Source: a virus
Virus record (IMG/VR): IMGVR_UViG_3300034272_001071
Location: 1-64,000 of that record
Strand: one strand, 5' to 3'
DNA length: 64,000 nt
Below are positions 17,800 through 27,932 of this stretch, in pieces (position 1 is the first letter of the stretch; the number at the start of each line of letters is the position of its first letter). Below the pieces are notes generated by a model. The model made no database searches, had not been told where the DNA came from, and saw only the letters and a program-made list of their open reading frames with translations. The translations under genes were made by a program, and so were the position numbers.

Positions 17800-19359
17800 C
17801 TAGTCAATAGTATCTTGTAGGGTTTTACATCCGTTGTAGGCTAGCATTGACTCTGCAATTAATAGCCCCCAAGGTTCTCTATAAATCAAATACACCTTGG
17901 TGTCCTTTTTAACAATTTCAACCTTTTCAACATCTATAAATTCTAATTCATTGTCTTTATAGGATACAATTTGATCGCCTTGTTTTAATTTAGAGCTTGT
18001 AATAAATTTGTATTTATTTGCTCTTTTTATTAAAATCTGTTCTTGTGTTGATAAATCATACTTTTCTTCATCATTTATTCTAACAATTGAAGCGTAGTCT
18101 TGTTCATTAATATCAAAGACTGTTGACTCAATGTAAGAAACATTTTCTAAAGAATCAGAGTTCCATGCATCTACAAGAGATATGCATTTCTTTGAAACTG
18201 AACCAATAGTACAGTTTGGATCACCTTCTGGAATTTCGTCAAAGACTGCAGTTATAAGAATGTCGCCATTAACAATTTCTTTAGCTTTCTTATATCCGTC
18301 TTTTGTTAAGACGTTAGTGTTTTCTGGAATACAAAATCCTGGAGGACCAAAGAATCTAGGTGGCGAGAAGAATCCTGGAGGACCAAAAAATGTTGGTGGA
18401 GCAAAGAATCTCGGTGGGCTGAAGAACAGCGGCGGGCTGAAGAATCTAGGTGGGGTAAAGAACAGCGGTGGCACAAAGAATCTTGGCGGGGTGAAGAACA
18501 GCGGCGGGCTGAAAAACAGCGGTGGGCTAAAGAATAGTGGTGGCACGAAGAACAGCGGCGGGCTGAAAAACAGCGGCGGGCTGAAAAACAGCGGCGGGCT
18601 GAAGAATAGTGGTGGGCTGAAAAATAGTGGTGGGGCAAAGAACAGCGGTGGGGCGAAAAATAGTGGTGGTGCAAAGAATCCTGGAGGAGAGAAGAATGTT
18701 GTAACCTGATTAGATGTTGTTGGTGTTGAGTTTCCGTTTGCATTTACGGCAACTACGGTATAAGACTGGGTTGTTCCCATTGTTTCTCTGATATTAATTG
18801 TTGTTGCTGGTGGATTTCCAACAACCTCATATGGAGATGCTAATCCTCCTGGTTGAGCAGAGCTGTCTGAAGAAGTAATTATATACTTAGTTAAAGGCTT
18901 GCCTCCAGAAGTTGAAGCAGACCATGAAACAGTGTCTTGTCCTCTTAAATCGGTTGTGCTATGTCCTGGACCAGTTGTATTAGATGTTGAAGTTACTGTT
19001 GCTGGAGCAGCTGGAACTGTAGTAAATGTAACAGAAGATGAAGCAGCTGATGCTTCTGACTGACCATTAGCATTTGTTGCTTTTACTGTAGCTGTACCAA
19101 CAGCTCCTTGAGGAATACCAATAACCGTAATAGGCGAAGATGTTCCAATTTCTGAAAATGATCCTTGTGCGCCACAATTTACAACAACTGTATAGCTTAT
19201 AATTGGTAACTGATCTGGTGGATAATCAAAAGATACTACTGCTGCTGCATTATTAAATGGGCGATTCGTTCCAACATCTGTTAGAGTTACATTGATAGGT
19301 GGTACTGGTAATTCAAAATCACCAGATAATTGAGCTCTTCTACCAACTTTTTTTGCCAT
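17800..19359 (-). CDS. Fibronectin-III / xPPxFF-repeat / Hint-like virion protein
   Basis: A 519-residue protein in three parts. Residues about 18-222 form two fibronectin type III-like domains (VTFTTVPAAPATVTST; SWSASTSGGKPLTKYIIT; SYTVVAVNANGNS). Residues 224-342 are 20 units of a six-residue repeat xPPxFF. Residues 343-519 start with C343-IPENTNVLTKDGYKKAKEIVNGD, a Hint (intein/hedgehog) N-terminal block, and end with KVYLIYREPWG...SMLAYNG-C511. The usual block-B His is replaced by Gln (LSTQEQ), and the terminal HN is NG, so splicing is unlikely and N-terminal cleavage uncertain. Probably a tail adhesin. Located between oxygenase and fibre genes. Confidence 0.75.
   Translation of the reverse strand: MAKKVGRRAQLSGDFELPVPPINVTLTDVGTNRPFNNAAAVVSFDYPPDQLPIISYTVVVNCGAQGSFSEIGTSSPITVIGIPQGAVGTATVKATNANGQSEASAASSSVTFTTVPAAPATVTSTSNTTGPGHSTTDLRGQDTVSWSASTSGGKPLTKYIITSSDSSAQPGGLASPYEVVGNPPATTINIRETMGTTQSYTVVAVNANGNSTPTTSNQVTTFFSPPGFFAPPLFFAPPLFFAPPLFFSPPLFFSPPLFFSPPLFFSPPLFFVPPLFFSPPLFFSPPLFFTPPRFFVPPLFFTPPRFFSPPLFFSPPRFFAPPTFFGPPGFFSPPRFFGPPGFCIPENTNVLTKDGYKKAKEIVNGDILITAVFDEIPEGDPNCTIGSVSKKCISLVDAWNSDSLENVSYIESTVFDINEQDYASIVRINDEEKYDLSTQEQILIKRANKYKFITSSKLKQGDQIVSYKDNELEFIDVEKVEIVKKDTKVYLIYREPWGLLIAESMLAYNGCKTLQDTID
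18334..18690 (-). repeat. 18-bp coding repeat array (20 xPPxFF units)
   Basis: About twenty imperfect tandem 18-bp units encoding xPPxFF, with x mostly Ser/Ala/Val/Thr and Leu/Arg. The outer units at both ends carry Gly (PPGFF). Several consecutive units are almost identical at the DNA level, suggesting recent expansion. Confidence 0.95.
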
Positions 19360-19373
19360 TTAAATAACCTTTC

Positions 19374-19874
19374 TTAAGCTGTTAAATCACCGAATAGAAG
19401 CCATGTGTTGGCGTCACGCTTTAAAATTGTTGCCATTGACCATTGAAATCTTAATTTTCTACCTGGAGTAAAGTTTAAAGTTACACCAGTAGCGGCTACA
19501 ACGGTAGTTTGGCCTGTTCCAGATTGCAAAATATCTATGGTTGTTCCAATTGGAAAGTCTACAACAGAATCAAGAGGTATCGTAAAGTTATTTGCAACCT
19601 GCATTCTGATGTCAATAATTGTGTCTCTTTCATCTAAACTGCTAAGGGTATATGGAAAATATTTAGTGCTAATTCTTGTTAAAGAAGGCACTGCTATTTT
19701 ATCCTGAACACCATCTTGAAATCTTACTGTACCGCCTGAAAGATCAAGGGTTCCCTTTAGCTGGATATTTCCAGCTAAAGTTGTTTCCCCCTGAAATCCA
19801 GCACGTTTATTTACAGATAGCGAGTTGACCTGAAGGTCTTCGTCGGTGTTAAACTTACCCTTGTTGAGAGCCAT
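19374..19874 (-). CDS. Small fibre/virion beta-rich protein
   Basis: A 166-residue protein starting with MALNKGKFNTDEDLQVNSLSVNKRAGFQGETTLAGNIQLKG, a pattern of short beta-strand turns (fibre shaft-like), followed by a C-terminal beta domain ending RDANTWLLFGDL. This type of small protein accompanies long fibres in marine and freshwater phages. SD candidate GGTAAAAC is weak. Confidence 0.6.
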   Translation of the reverse strand: MALNKGKFNTDEDLQVNSLSVNKRAGFQGETTLAGNIQLKGTLDLSGGTVRFQDGVQDKIAVPSLTRISTKYFPYTLSSLDERDTIIDIRMQVANNFTIPLDSVVDFPIGTTIDILQSGTGQTTVVAATGVTLNFTPGRKLRFQWSMATILKRDANTWLLFGDLTA

Positions 19875-19883
19875 AGTTTTACC

Positions 19884-22800
19884 TTATGCCTGAGCCTCTG
19901 TCCAAGATAGTCGTCCGAACACTGATGCTGTTGATGAACCAATGTTCTGTACAACAATAGTTAGAACGTCTGGACCATCTGGATAGATGTTGGCGTTAGC
20001 AGCTGATCCGCCACCGCCGAGGATTGAGTTACCAAGATCTCTAACTCCCGATAGGTCGATTGAGTTTGCTCCAGATCCTACGAAGAATCCTGCTGTAACT
20101 TCACCACCAGCTACTGTAACGTTACCAGCAGATTGATAATCTGCAATCTGAGACAGTGAGGAGTTAGCAACGTTTGCAGCGTTACCGACTGCGTTTGTCC
20201 AAGTTGTTGAAGCCGAAGGTACACCATTAAGTATCGCTGTTACCAAAAGATTGGCGTTAGATGTTGAGGTTGTAACGTCAAGTGCTCTTAGCGTCAGCTG
20301 CATTCTATTAATAAGTTCTCTTGCACCAAATGTTGATGCGATACCGTTATCTACAGAAGGTGCTACACGAATTGAAAACAGTGCTCTTGATTGCCCTGCT
20401 GCAATTGCGGTTGAACTTCTCTGTCCATATGTAAAGACGAGAGATTTATCATCATCATATCTTCCGTCCATAATAACTGAGGTACCCCAGTGTGATATGG
20501 ATGCTGAGAATGATGGATACGCTAGCTCTACCATTGTTGGAGCAACTGCGTCAAATGTAAACAATTGCGCTGATGTAGCTCCCATTGGCGCTGCGATTAC
20601 TCCTGTTGGGTTTGCATCAAGTGCTGCCTTGCTTGTTTTAATTGTATTTCCATTGATAGCTGCAATAAATGTACCTTCTGGATATAAATCGTTAATAAGT
20701 CTCATTCCAACTTGTAGGTTGGCTGAGCTAGAAACTGTTCCTATAGAAGAACCAGATGCCTGAGTGATATTGATAGAGGCTTCTCCAGCTTTTCCTCTTG
20801 TAAGACCAGTAAATGATGTAGCAGATTTTCCAGAATAGTTTACATACTCAACATTAGTGTTGTCTTTAATTGCTAAAGTACCAGTTGGAGGGAAACCTGC
20901 TGTTGATCTTACTGCTAACGCCAAATCTGTGGTCAAAACAGTTTGTGTGGTTGCTGTATATGGAGGTGTTGTTGAAGACTCGTAGCGAGCTGGAAGGTTT
21001 CCGCTTCGCATATAGGCTTCTGTATTTACGTTATTGTTTGGCATCTTGTGGCAATAAATAACGTCACCCTTCGGACCTCTTACACCCCAACGTACGAAAC
21101 CAGCTCCATACCAAGTATAGTCAATATAAAACATCTGCATCTTTGAAAGATCGATATTGTATTGAGATGGTCCTGTTCCATCTAGCTTATCAATATTAAA
21201 TGATGACTGTGGAATTTTTGTTTCTTGAGTTTTTGAAATTATTGCAAATTGAGTAGTAGCACCACGATAAGCAGGGCTAATAGTCATAGATGTATCATTT
21301 TGAATTGCAATAACTTTGTAAGACTGTCCTCTAATTACAATATAATCTCCTGGGATTAATTGCTTAGAGAAAAATGTTGGGAAGTAAGCACTTGACTGTG
21401 TGATGGTTGCTCCACCAAAGTTAGCATTTACTTTTCCAGATAGCTGGAATGTAGAGTTTCTGCGAACTGCATTTAGTGTAGTTCCATCGTACTCCCAGTA
21501 TAGACCGTTTTGATTATCAAACATTCCAAGTCTATTTTGGCATCCATACCATGACTCTACAGAAGCAAAAAAGTCTCCTGTTGCAATTGAAGATGAAGGT
21601 ATAGACAGTGCGTTATACTGGAACTTATCATCAGAAATTACGCTTTGAATTTCAAATGTTCCGTTGTATTCTGTCTGAGTACATCCGCCAATCTTAATCA
21701 TAGTTCCTGGCTGTAAATTGTGCTTTTCTTTTGTTTGAACTGTTACAACAACTGTACCGTTGCTTTGGATATTTTCAATTCCTGCATAAGGCTTTAGAAT
21801 TGTACCAGAAGAAGCCTGTAGGCCCTTACCAGATTGATATCTAAAGTAACGTCGAGTTTGACGAATACATGATGCATAATTTGAACCAGCATTTGTTCCA
21901 AAGATAACTCCGCCGTCATTTGGTCTATGTGCAAACTGTGATTGTGGTCTTACATAAATTATTGCTCCACCGCCAACAGTTCCTGTTGGGGCTACTGCGT
22001 GATAGTAAGAAAATGTTTGTGGGCCAGTAATTTGAGCAACCTCTTGATTACCATTTGGAGGGTTAGTTGTTGCTGTTGCACCAATTACTACAATTTCATT
22101 ACCTATCGCAAGTCCGTGAGGAATTGTTGTTGTTACGGTAATTTTTCTTCCGCTATATGTAAATGAAGGGCTTCCGCCAATTGCTGATCCAGTAAAGACA
22201 TCTCCTTGAACAACAAGTGTCTTATTTGGATCTAGAATTGCTTCAATTCCACTTCGGTTTACAGCATTTGCTGTATAGCTAAATGTTGATCCTCCGCCAC
22301 CTGACTCAATAATAAAGTTACCATTTGCAGCTGTTAGATAAGTGTCAACTACGGTAATTGAAGTTCCGTTTGCTGGGGCAACACCAGAGCTAAGTGTTAT
22401 TGAAACTGTTTTTGAGTTATTAGGAAAGCTAATTGCAGAAATGTTTGGGATTGGAGTTGGGCGAGCATAAGAATATGGTCTGTTGTTATAAAGTCCCAAG
22501 TTTTCCCATTTTGTTTGCTGAATACCATACTCAAAGTCGGTATCAATTAGAGCCTGTGGCTGAGTGACACGAAGCTTATTTGTTGTGTCTAACAAAACCT
22601 CTGCTGGCATAAATGTTTCTGAATGGTCATCAATTGTAATCTGAAGTTTATCAGTAGAACTCATTGATGCTGTATTGTATTCTAGAACAAGCGTAGTGTT
22701 TTCCACCATTGCTGAGCTTGTGCTTGTATTGTATGAAGTGCATCCCAAGCTAGGATCTGAAAAATTATAAATAACCTGATTGGTTGTTACGTTTGTAATC

Positions 22801-22898
22801 AACAACAATCTTTCACGAAGAATTGTCTTCGGAATTGAAATTGTCTTTGTTGAAGGTGTAAATGTGTAGTGTGTTTCTAGAATTACTTTTCTTGCCAT
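19884..22898 (-). CDS. Large virion/tail fibre protein
   Basis: A 1004-residue protein with few charged residues and repeated short beta elements, including four related segments of the type GTxIxIxGxTxxxxNGxxxIxxVxxxxxFxY (near residues 180, 270, 395 and 520), probably repeated beta-sandwich modules. The N-terminal FTPSTKTISIPKTILRERLLLITNVTTNQVIYNF block recurs in large phage structural proteins, probably a virion-attachment domain. Function within the fibre complex is inferred from neighbours. Confidence 0.7.
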   Translation of the reverse strand: MARKVILETHYTFTPSTKTISIPKTILRERLLLITNVTTNQVIYNFSDPSLGCTSYNTSTSSAMVENTTLVLEYNTASMSSTDKLQITIDDHSETFMPAEVLLDTTNKLRVTQPQALIDTDFEYGIQQTKWENLGLYNNRPYSYARPTPIPNISAISFPNNSKTVSITLSSGVAPANGTSITVVDTYLTAANGNFIIESGGGGSTFSYTANAVNRSGIEAILDPNKTLVVQGDVFTGSAIGGSPSFTYSGRKITVTTTIPHGLAIGNEIVVIGATATTNPPNGNQEVAQITGPQTFSYYHAVAPTGTVGGGAIIYVRPQSQFAHRPNDGGVIFGTNAGSNYASCIRQTRRYFRYQSGKGLQASSGTILKPYAGIENIQSNGTVVVTVQTKEKHNLQPGTMIKIGGCTQTEYNGTFEIQSVISDDKFQYNALSIPSSSIATGDFFASVESWYGCQNRLGMFDNQNGLYWEYDGTTLNAVRRNSTFQLSGKVNANFGGATITQSSAYFPTFFSKQLIPGDYIVIRGQSYKVIAIQNDTSMTISPAYRGATTQFAIISKTQETKIPQSSFNIDKLDGTGPSQYNIDLSKMQMFYIDYTWYGAGFVRWGVRGPKGDVIYCHKMPNNNVNTEAYMRSGNLPARYESSTTPPYTATTQTVLTTDLALAVRSTAGFPPTGTLAIKDNTNVEYVNYSGKSATSFTGLTRGKAGEASINITQASGSSIGTVSSSANLQVGMRLINDLYPEGTFIAAINGNTIKTSKAALDANPTGVIAAPMGATSAQLFTFDAVAPTMVELAYPSFSASISHWGTSVIMDGRYDDDKSLVFTYGQRSSTAIAAGQSRALFSIRVAPSVDNGIASTFGARELINRMQLTLRALDVTTSTSNANLLVTAILNGVPSASTTWTNAVGNAANVANSSLSQIADYQSAGNVTVAGGEVTAGFFVGSGANSIDLSGVRDLGNSILGGGGSAANANIYPDGPDVLTIVVQNIGSSTASVFGRLSWTEAQA

Positions 22899-22901
22899 AT
22901 T

Positions 22902-25900
22902 CTAATCTCCTAATTGTATATCCACTGCTCTAAATGGATAAATTGATTTTTTAGCTGATTGACTCTCTGGACCCGACATGTATCTTGCCTCAAATTTAGA
23001 TCCTACTGGAACGGGTTCGCCGAACTGTACAAATCCATCATTATCGAAGAAATATCCATCGGATGGAATCAAACTTAGCCAATGTTTTTCTTGGTTTCCC
23101 AATATCTGTAGTATACCATTAATCGTTATCAAAAGCTTGTAAGGATTTTGTGGTATAAATACCTCTCCGTCATATGTTAGCTGGAATCTTGACTCAGATC
23201 CGTCAAAATAGACGGAAATGTCGTCCAGCGGATATATATCGGATCCAACTGATGAGGCAATTTGGTTTGCCAAATATGCCTTATTTACTGCATGCTCGTC
23301 ATCTATAGGCGCTGCTACAGATATTGGAGTGTTTCCAAAATCAACCCCGTTAATAATAACACTGTTTAATGTTTTATTTGTAAGAGTTGTTGTATTTGTT
23401 TCAGTGACTATTTTGTTAGATGCATTTACATCTAGCCCTAGTCCTGGAATTCTAAAGCTTGTTATTGAAGAGTTTCCTAATACAATTTGATTACTTGTAT
23501 TTACAGCAGTAGTTGCTGCGTTATATCCAATAACAATGTTATTTGATCCAGTAGTAATTGCAGCTCCAGCCAATGTTCCAAGCGCAACGTTTTGATTTCC
23601 GAGCAACAATTGTCCCGCAGCACCAGATCCAACAGCTACGTTATCTGAACCTTCTTGAACTGCACTTAATGCATCTAGTCCTAGCGCAGAGTTATTAGCA
23701 CCCGAAGTTAGGTTTCCTAATACAAACTCTCCGACACCAGTATTATTATTAAATGTATCAACTACACCATATACTAAACCAGGAAGGTCTGGAGTTGCGC
23801 TTGGTATTTGATAAGTGCTTCCAAGAGCTACTGTGGTATCGGTTAGACCTATTGACATAATAATGCTTGAATTTGTCAACTTATTATTTGCAATAGATCC
23901 TGCAAGCATTGCATTTGTAACTGTATTATTTGGAAGTATTACAGTTCCTGTAAATGTAGGTGACGCAAGATTTGCCTTTAAATTAAGAGCTGTCTGCTGT
24001 GCTGTTGAAACTGGTTTGTTAGCATCTGAAGTATTATCAACGTTAGACAAACCTACGTCAGATTTTGTAATTCCAGTTGGGGTATTAATAACTGGAGACG
24101 TTAAAGTTTTATTTGTCAGAGTTTGAGCTGTGTTTAAATCTACAGTTGTTCCTGTATTAATACTAAAAGTATTTCCAGTAAGGCTTAAGCCATTTCCAGC
24201 TAAATATGTACCAGCTCCTGAAAATTGAGTAAATGTTATTGGGTCTGTCCCAATTGTAACAACACTCGTTGATGTTTGAACCCAGCCTGTATTGTCATTA
24301 ACTGTACCACCAGTGACAAAGATGAAGTCTCCGCCATCAACCTCTGATGGGGAATCAAAGTCTGTGGCACGAGACATCATTGCGCCATCATTTATAACAT
24401 AAATACCATTTTCGCTAGGTGTGTTTTGATTCTTTACTAAAATACGATTTCCTGCAGCTAAAGTAACACCATCAATTACATCTCCAACAGAAGTTGCAAA
24501 CGATATGTTTCCTGTAGTAGCTGCTACCGCAGACGGGTGTATGTGTAACCCTTCTGTTACCGAATCTACATAAGCTTTAGTTGCTGCATCTGTAGAAGCC
24601 GTTGGTGTTCCAAGATTTGTTATTTTGTATGTTGCTAAAGTTACATCACCAGTTGGTGCCCCAACAGAATTTAATGAAAATTCTGAAGGATCTACAGAAA
24701 TTGCTCCTGTAGTATCATCATAGTCAAGACCGTTACCGACTACGGTTCCGATAGCATCCTGAGCTCTTTCATCTGTAAAATAAAGCGCTGTTCCTTCTGC
24801 AATGTCTGAAGTGGTAAGGGCATCAGCGTGAGCTATTGCATTTGTTTGTGCTGCAGAAGCTGCTCCAAATGCGTCGTATGTGTTTGGAGTTACAGAAATT
24901 GCTCCAGTTGTATCGTTATAAGAAAGACCTGTTCCAACTGCATTTCCTACTGCGTCTTGAGCATTTTCATCTGTATATGTTACTGCTCCAGTTAAAGAAA
25001 TTGAATTTGCTACATCATCATAAGATACTGAAATATTTGTGTGTGTGCCAGCTGCTAAAGCGGCTGCTACAGCATCTTGTGCTCTGTCATCTGTAAAGTA
25101 TTTATTTGTACCACCTTCAGCCAAGGCATCTGTTGTAGAGTCCGCCACTCCATTTTCAGCAGTAATAGTAAGTCCGTTTTTATCTCCTGTAATTGATATA
25201 TTAGACTTTGTAGCATTTGTAAGTAGTTCTGCTGCAAATGCTTTGGTTGCCAATTCTGCTGTGTCTGCAATACCATGAATATTGGTTGTATCAGATTCGT
25301 GGGTAGATAAGTCAGTTGATGACGCCTTACTGTTTAATTGTGTTTGTATAGAAGATGTTACACCGTCTACATAATTAAGTTCTGTTGTAGATAGTGTTGC
25401 ACCGTCAAGGATGTTTAACTCTGTAGAGCTTGCTGTTAAAGCCACATCCTCATTAATTTTAGGGGAATTTAAAGTTTTGTTTGTAACGGTTTGTGTTCCA
25501 TCTGTTGTAAGAAGTTTAGATGTATCTGCAATACCGTGAATATTTGTTGTATCTGCCTCGTGGTTAGTTAAATTTGTTGCAACTGTTGTAAAGAATGTTG
25601 GATCGTCATTAACTGCAGCTGCTAATTCATTTAATGTGTCTAGTAGGCCAGGTGCCCCGTCTACTAAATTGCTGACAGCGGTTGAAATATCTGATGTTAA
25701 TGCTACTGTTCCAGAACTATTTGGAAGAGTAATTGTTCTATTTGCAGTTGGCTCTGTAGCAGTTAATGTTGTTGTATAGTCGTGAGCCTGATCGTTCCAT
25801 AAAATGATTGAGTTTTCTGGAATTATTAAATCGCCATTTGAATCTAATTCTGCTGGGCCTCCAGGAGTTCCTTGATCTGCTACGAGGATGTAGTCACCAA

Positions 25901-26090
25901 GACTATTGGTTAATCCAGAAGGAGTTACGTTTGCATAACTAGTTGTGGCTGTCCATGTAGAACCATTACCTATTTTAAACTTAAGGGTATCTGTTTCAAT
26001 ACCAATTTCGCCTGCTCTTAATACTGGATTTGCTGAAACCCAATTTGCTGCGGTATCTCTTCGTAATTGAATTCTAATTGCCACTTGCAT
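22902..26090 (-). CDS. Tail fibre with Mtd-type N-terminus and YadA-like head repeats
   Basis: About 1062 residues. The N-terminus IQLRRDTAANWVSANPVLRAGEIGIETDTLKFKIGNG is the short attachment domain found at the start of many phage fibres (Mtd/hyaluronidase-N type; quoted here in shortened memory form). The centre has repeated LTNKTLNSP and STTELNYVDGV modules plus several ALYFTDERAQDAI repeats, typical of trimeric shafts. Residues about 770-850 hold NxALG/NVAVG/NIVIG repeats of YadA-head type. The ATG at 26090 is preferred over a TTG four codons upstream. It recognises the host surface. Confidence 0.8.
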   Translation of the reverse strand: MQVAIRIQLRRDTAANWVSANPVLRAGEIGIETDTLKFKIGNGSTWTATTSYANVTPSGLTNSLGDYILVADQGTPGGPAELDSNGDLIIPENSIILWNDQAHDYTTTLTATEPTANRTITLPNSSGTVALTSDISTAVSNLVDGAPGLLDTLNELAAAVNDDPTFFTTVATNLTNHEADTTNIHGIADTSKLLTTDGTQTVTNKTLNSPKINEDVALTASSTELNILDGATLSTTELNYVDGVTSSIQTQLNSKASSTDLSTHESDTTNIHGIADTAELATKAFAAELLTNATKSNISITGDKNGLTITAENGVADSTTDALAEGGTNKYFTDDRAQDAVAAALAAGTHTNISVSYDDVANSISLTGAVTYTDENAQDAVGNAVGTGLSYNDTTGAISVTPNTYDAFGAASAAQTNAIAHADALTTSDIAEGTALYFTDERAQDAIGTVVGNGLDYDDTTGAISVDPSEFSLNSVGAPTGDVTLATYKITNLGTPTASTDAATKAYVDSVTEGLHIHPSAVAATTGNISFATSVGDVIDGVTLAAGNRILVKNQNTPSENGIYVINDGAMMSRATDFDSPSEVDGGDFIFVTGGTVNDNTGWVQTSTSVVTIGTDPITFTQFSGAGTYLAGNGLSLTGNTFSINTGTTVDLNTAQTLTNKTLTSPVINTPTGITKSDVGLSNVDNTSDANKPVSTAQQTALNLKANLASPTFTGTVILPNNTVTNAMLAGSIANNKLTNSSIIMSIGLTDTTVALGSTYQIPSATPDLPGLVYGVVDTFNNNTGVGEFVLGNLTSGANNSALGLDALSAVQEGSDNVAVGSGAAGQLLLGNQNVALGTLAGAAITTGSNNIVIGYNAATTAVNTSNQIVLGNSSITSFRIPGLGLDVNASNKIVTETNTTTLTNKTLNSVIINGVDFGNTPISVAAPIDDEHAVNKAYLANQIASSVGSDIYPLDDISVYFDGSESRFQLTYDGEVFIPQNPYKLLITINGILQILGNQEKHWLSLIPSDGYFFDNDGFVQFGEPVPVGSKFEARYMSGPESQSAKKSIYPFRAVDIQLGD

Positions 26091-26499
26091 TACCCCCGTC
26101 AATATAAGTATCTATAAAACTTGAACTAGCACTGCCTGAAGATGCAAAGATTCTAGAATCATCAACATACTCACCATAAGTTACTTCTTCAACAATACCT
26201 GTTGACTGGCTGTGTGTGTGCTCAAGAATTTCTTTTGGTCCTGCAACATCATACCAAACTTGTCCATTATATCCTTTAAATGTATTTTCTGATGTATCAA
26301 AGTACAACTCTCCTAATGTGGGAGTAGCTGGTGGTTCTGGTAAAACCGCAACACCTGTGGCTACATTTCCCCATGATGATCCAGAATAAATTCTTAATTT
26401 ACCAGTTGCACTATTGTAATAGATTGCACCAGGGGTTGCCACTGAAGGATCTGTAGCAAGTGCTGGTGGTGCTATAGGAGTTAAGAATTTTTTTGTCAT
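26074..26499 (-). CDS. Short fibre-associated protein
   Basis: A 141-residue protein with two copies of a small module: GAIYYNSATGKLRIYSGSSW and GELYFDTSENTFKGYNGQVW. Such YYD/N-..L..Y.G..W modules occur at fibre N-termini and in fibre chaperone-like or connector pieces. It overlaps the large fibre gene, so it is translationally linked. Confidence 0.65.
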   Translation of the reverse strand: MTKKFLTPIAPPALATDPSVATPGAIYYNSATGKLRIYSGSSWGNVATGVAVLPEPPATPTLGELYFDTSENTFKGYNGQVWYDVAGPKEILEHTHSQSTGIVEEVTYGEYVDDSRIFASSGSASSSFIDTYIDGGNASGN

Positions 26500-26502
26500 C
26501 TG

Positions 26503-27918
26503 TTATCCTACAATAACAACTCTGTATGCTCCAGCTGTTGGTTGGGACGCAAATGTCAGTGTTACTCTTGATGTGGAGGTGTGATCTACATCACATTCTA
26601 CCTGATTGTATGGAGATGCAGTTGCATAAACCTGAACTGTTACGTCTCTTGTTCCTAGGTTGTGATCTGCGTAAAAAGTAAATGGTGCTGATTCTGTTGT
26701 GGTAATATCAGACTTCCATGTACGTGCTATGTCGTGATAATATCCACCCTGAAGGCCAACTTGCCACTTATCTGCTGTCTCGCTCCATAAGATTTCAGCA
26801 TCTGCTTCTAATCCACGGTGTACAACAATTCCAGCATCTAGTGATGGTGCATTAGACTCTGGCATGTCAGAGTTAAGATTAATCTTATTATCTGAAATGT
26901 TAACCTGTGTAGAGTTAACTGTATTAATTACACCAGCTACGTTTAAGTCTCCGCCAACATTAAGGTTGTTGGTAATTGTTACGTCATCTGGTAAACCAAT
27001 TGTTACGGCTGCGCTCTCTGTGCCTGAACCAGAAACTGTAATTTCATTTGTTGTTCCAGAAATTGTTGCTACATAATTACCAGTTGTATCAGTTCCAAGT
27101 TCTACTGAGTTTGGCTGAATTGTAGCTGCAAAACTTACGTTACCGAGATTAGTTACTGTTCCAGTACCTGTTACATCTCCTGTAAGAGTAATATCAAAAT
27201 CATTTGTATCAAAATCAAGCTTTCCATTAGTATCATCGTATGTAACAGAAATTCCAGACTCTGTATTTGATGAAACCATTCCACCAACAATGTCTTGAAC
27301 TCTTTCTGCATTTAATGTTACTGCACCTGATGTTACTGTAAAATCTGTTGAATCAAAACTTGCAACACCTTTATTTGATGAAGTTGCATCTTCTGCTGAT
27401 ATGGTAACTGTGTTTTCTGTTACAGCAACATCAATTCCTTCTCCACCAGATACTTGCAATCCTTCTGTTAGTAATGAAATACCAGTTGTTCCAGTGTCTC
27501 CATTAACTGTAAGTATTGTTGCTACATCTACTTCGCCTGCGGCTGTTAAGCGACCTTGAGCATCTACTGTAAATGTTGGGATCTTTGTTTGTGAACCATA
27601 GTTGCCAGCTGTTACCGCTGTATTATCCAAATCAATTGTTGTTGTTCCAGCTGGATCGCCGTATGTTGATGTTAAACCAACTCCGCCAACGATAGATGAA
27701 CCAATAACATCTTGTATAACTTCTGTGGAGCCAGACATTGGCATCCATGGACCATTTGGTGATGCAAGTCCATTGTAGTAATACATCGTGTTGTTTGATG
27801 TGTCATAATAAATCTGTCCAGTTACTGGACTAGATGGAGCTGATGAAAGCCCCTGAATTCTGGCATTCTGAAGTTCATTCTTATTCAGATTTATGTCAGT
27901 TACAAATAATCTTGCCAT
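26503..27918 (-). CDS. Tail fibre / adhesin protein
   Basis: A 471-residue protein starting with a GQIYYDTSNNTMYYYNG module shared with its neighbours, then a long Thr/Ser/Gly-rich beta shaft containing GDVTGTGTVTNLGNVSF and TINNLNVGGDLNVAGVINTVNSTQ-like stretches (quoted in part). The C-terminal domain ends with beta strands. Probably part of the same fibre complex as the two following genes. Confidence 0.7.
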   Translation of the reverse strand: MARLFVTDINLNKNELQNARIQGLSSAPSSPVTGQIYYDTSNNTMYYYNGLASPNGPWMPMSGSTEVIQDVIGSSIVGGVGLTSTYGDPAGTTTIDLDNTAVTAGNYGSQTKIPTFTVDAQGRLTAAGEVDVATILTVNGDTGTTGISLLTEGLQVSGGEGIDVAVTENTVTISAEDATSSNKGVASFDSTDFTVTSGAVTLNAERVQDIVGGMVSSNTESGISVTYDDTNGKLDFDTNDFDITLTGDVTGTGTVTNLGNVSFAATIQPNSVELGTDTTGNYVATISGTTNEITVSGSGTESAAVTIGLPDDVTITNNLNVGGDLNVAGVINTVNSTQVNISDNKINLNSDMPESNAPSLDAGIVVHRGLEADAEILWSETADKWQVGLQGGYYHDIARTWKSDITTTESAPFTFYADHNLGTRDVTVQVYATASPYNQVECDVDHTSTSRVTLTFASQPTAGAYRVVIVG

Positions 27919-27932
27919 GTGCTATATCTCCT

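Noticed and set aside
18334-18690. Repeat array as a CRISPR
   Set aside because: Units are contiguous 18-bp coding repeats without spacers and in frame with the protein.
18182-18709. Plus-strand ORF of 175 codons rich in Gly/Asn/Lys (KNSGG repeats)
   Set aside because: It is the antisense shadow of the xPPxFF repeat in the minus-strand virion gene; an 18-bp repeat stays open in several frames.
20251-20763. Plus-strand ORF of 170 codons
   Set aside because: Antisense to the 1004-residue virion protein; composition typical of a shadow frame.
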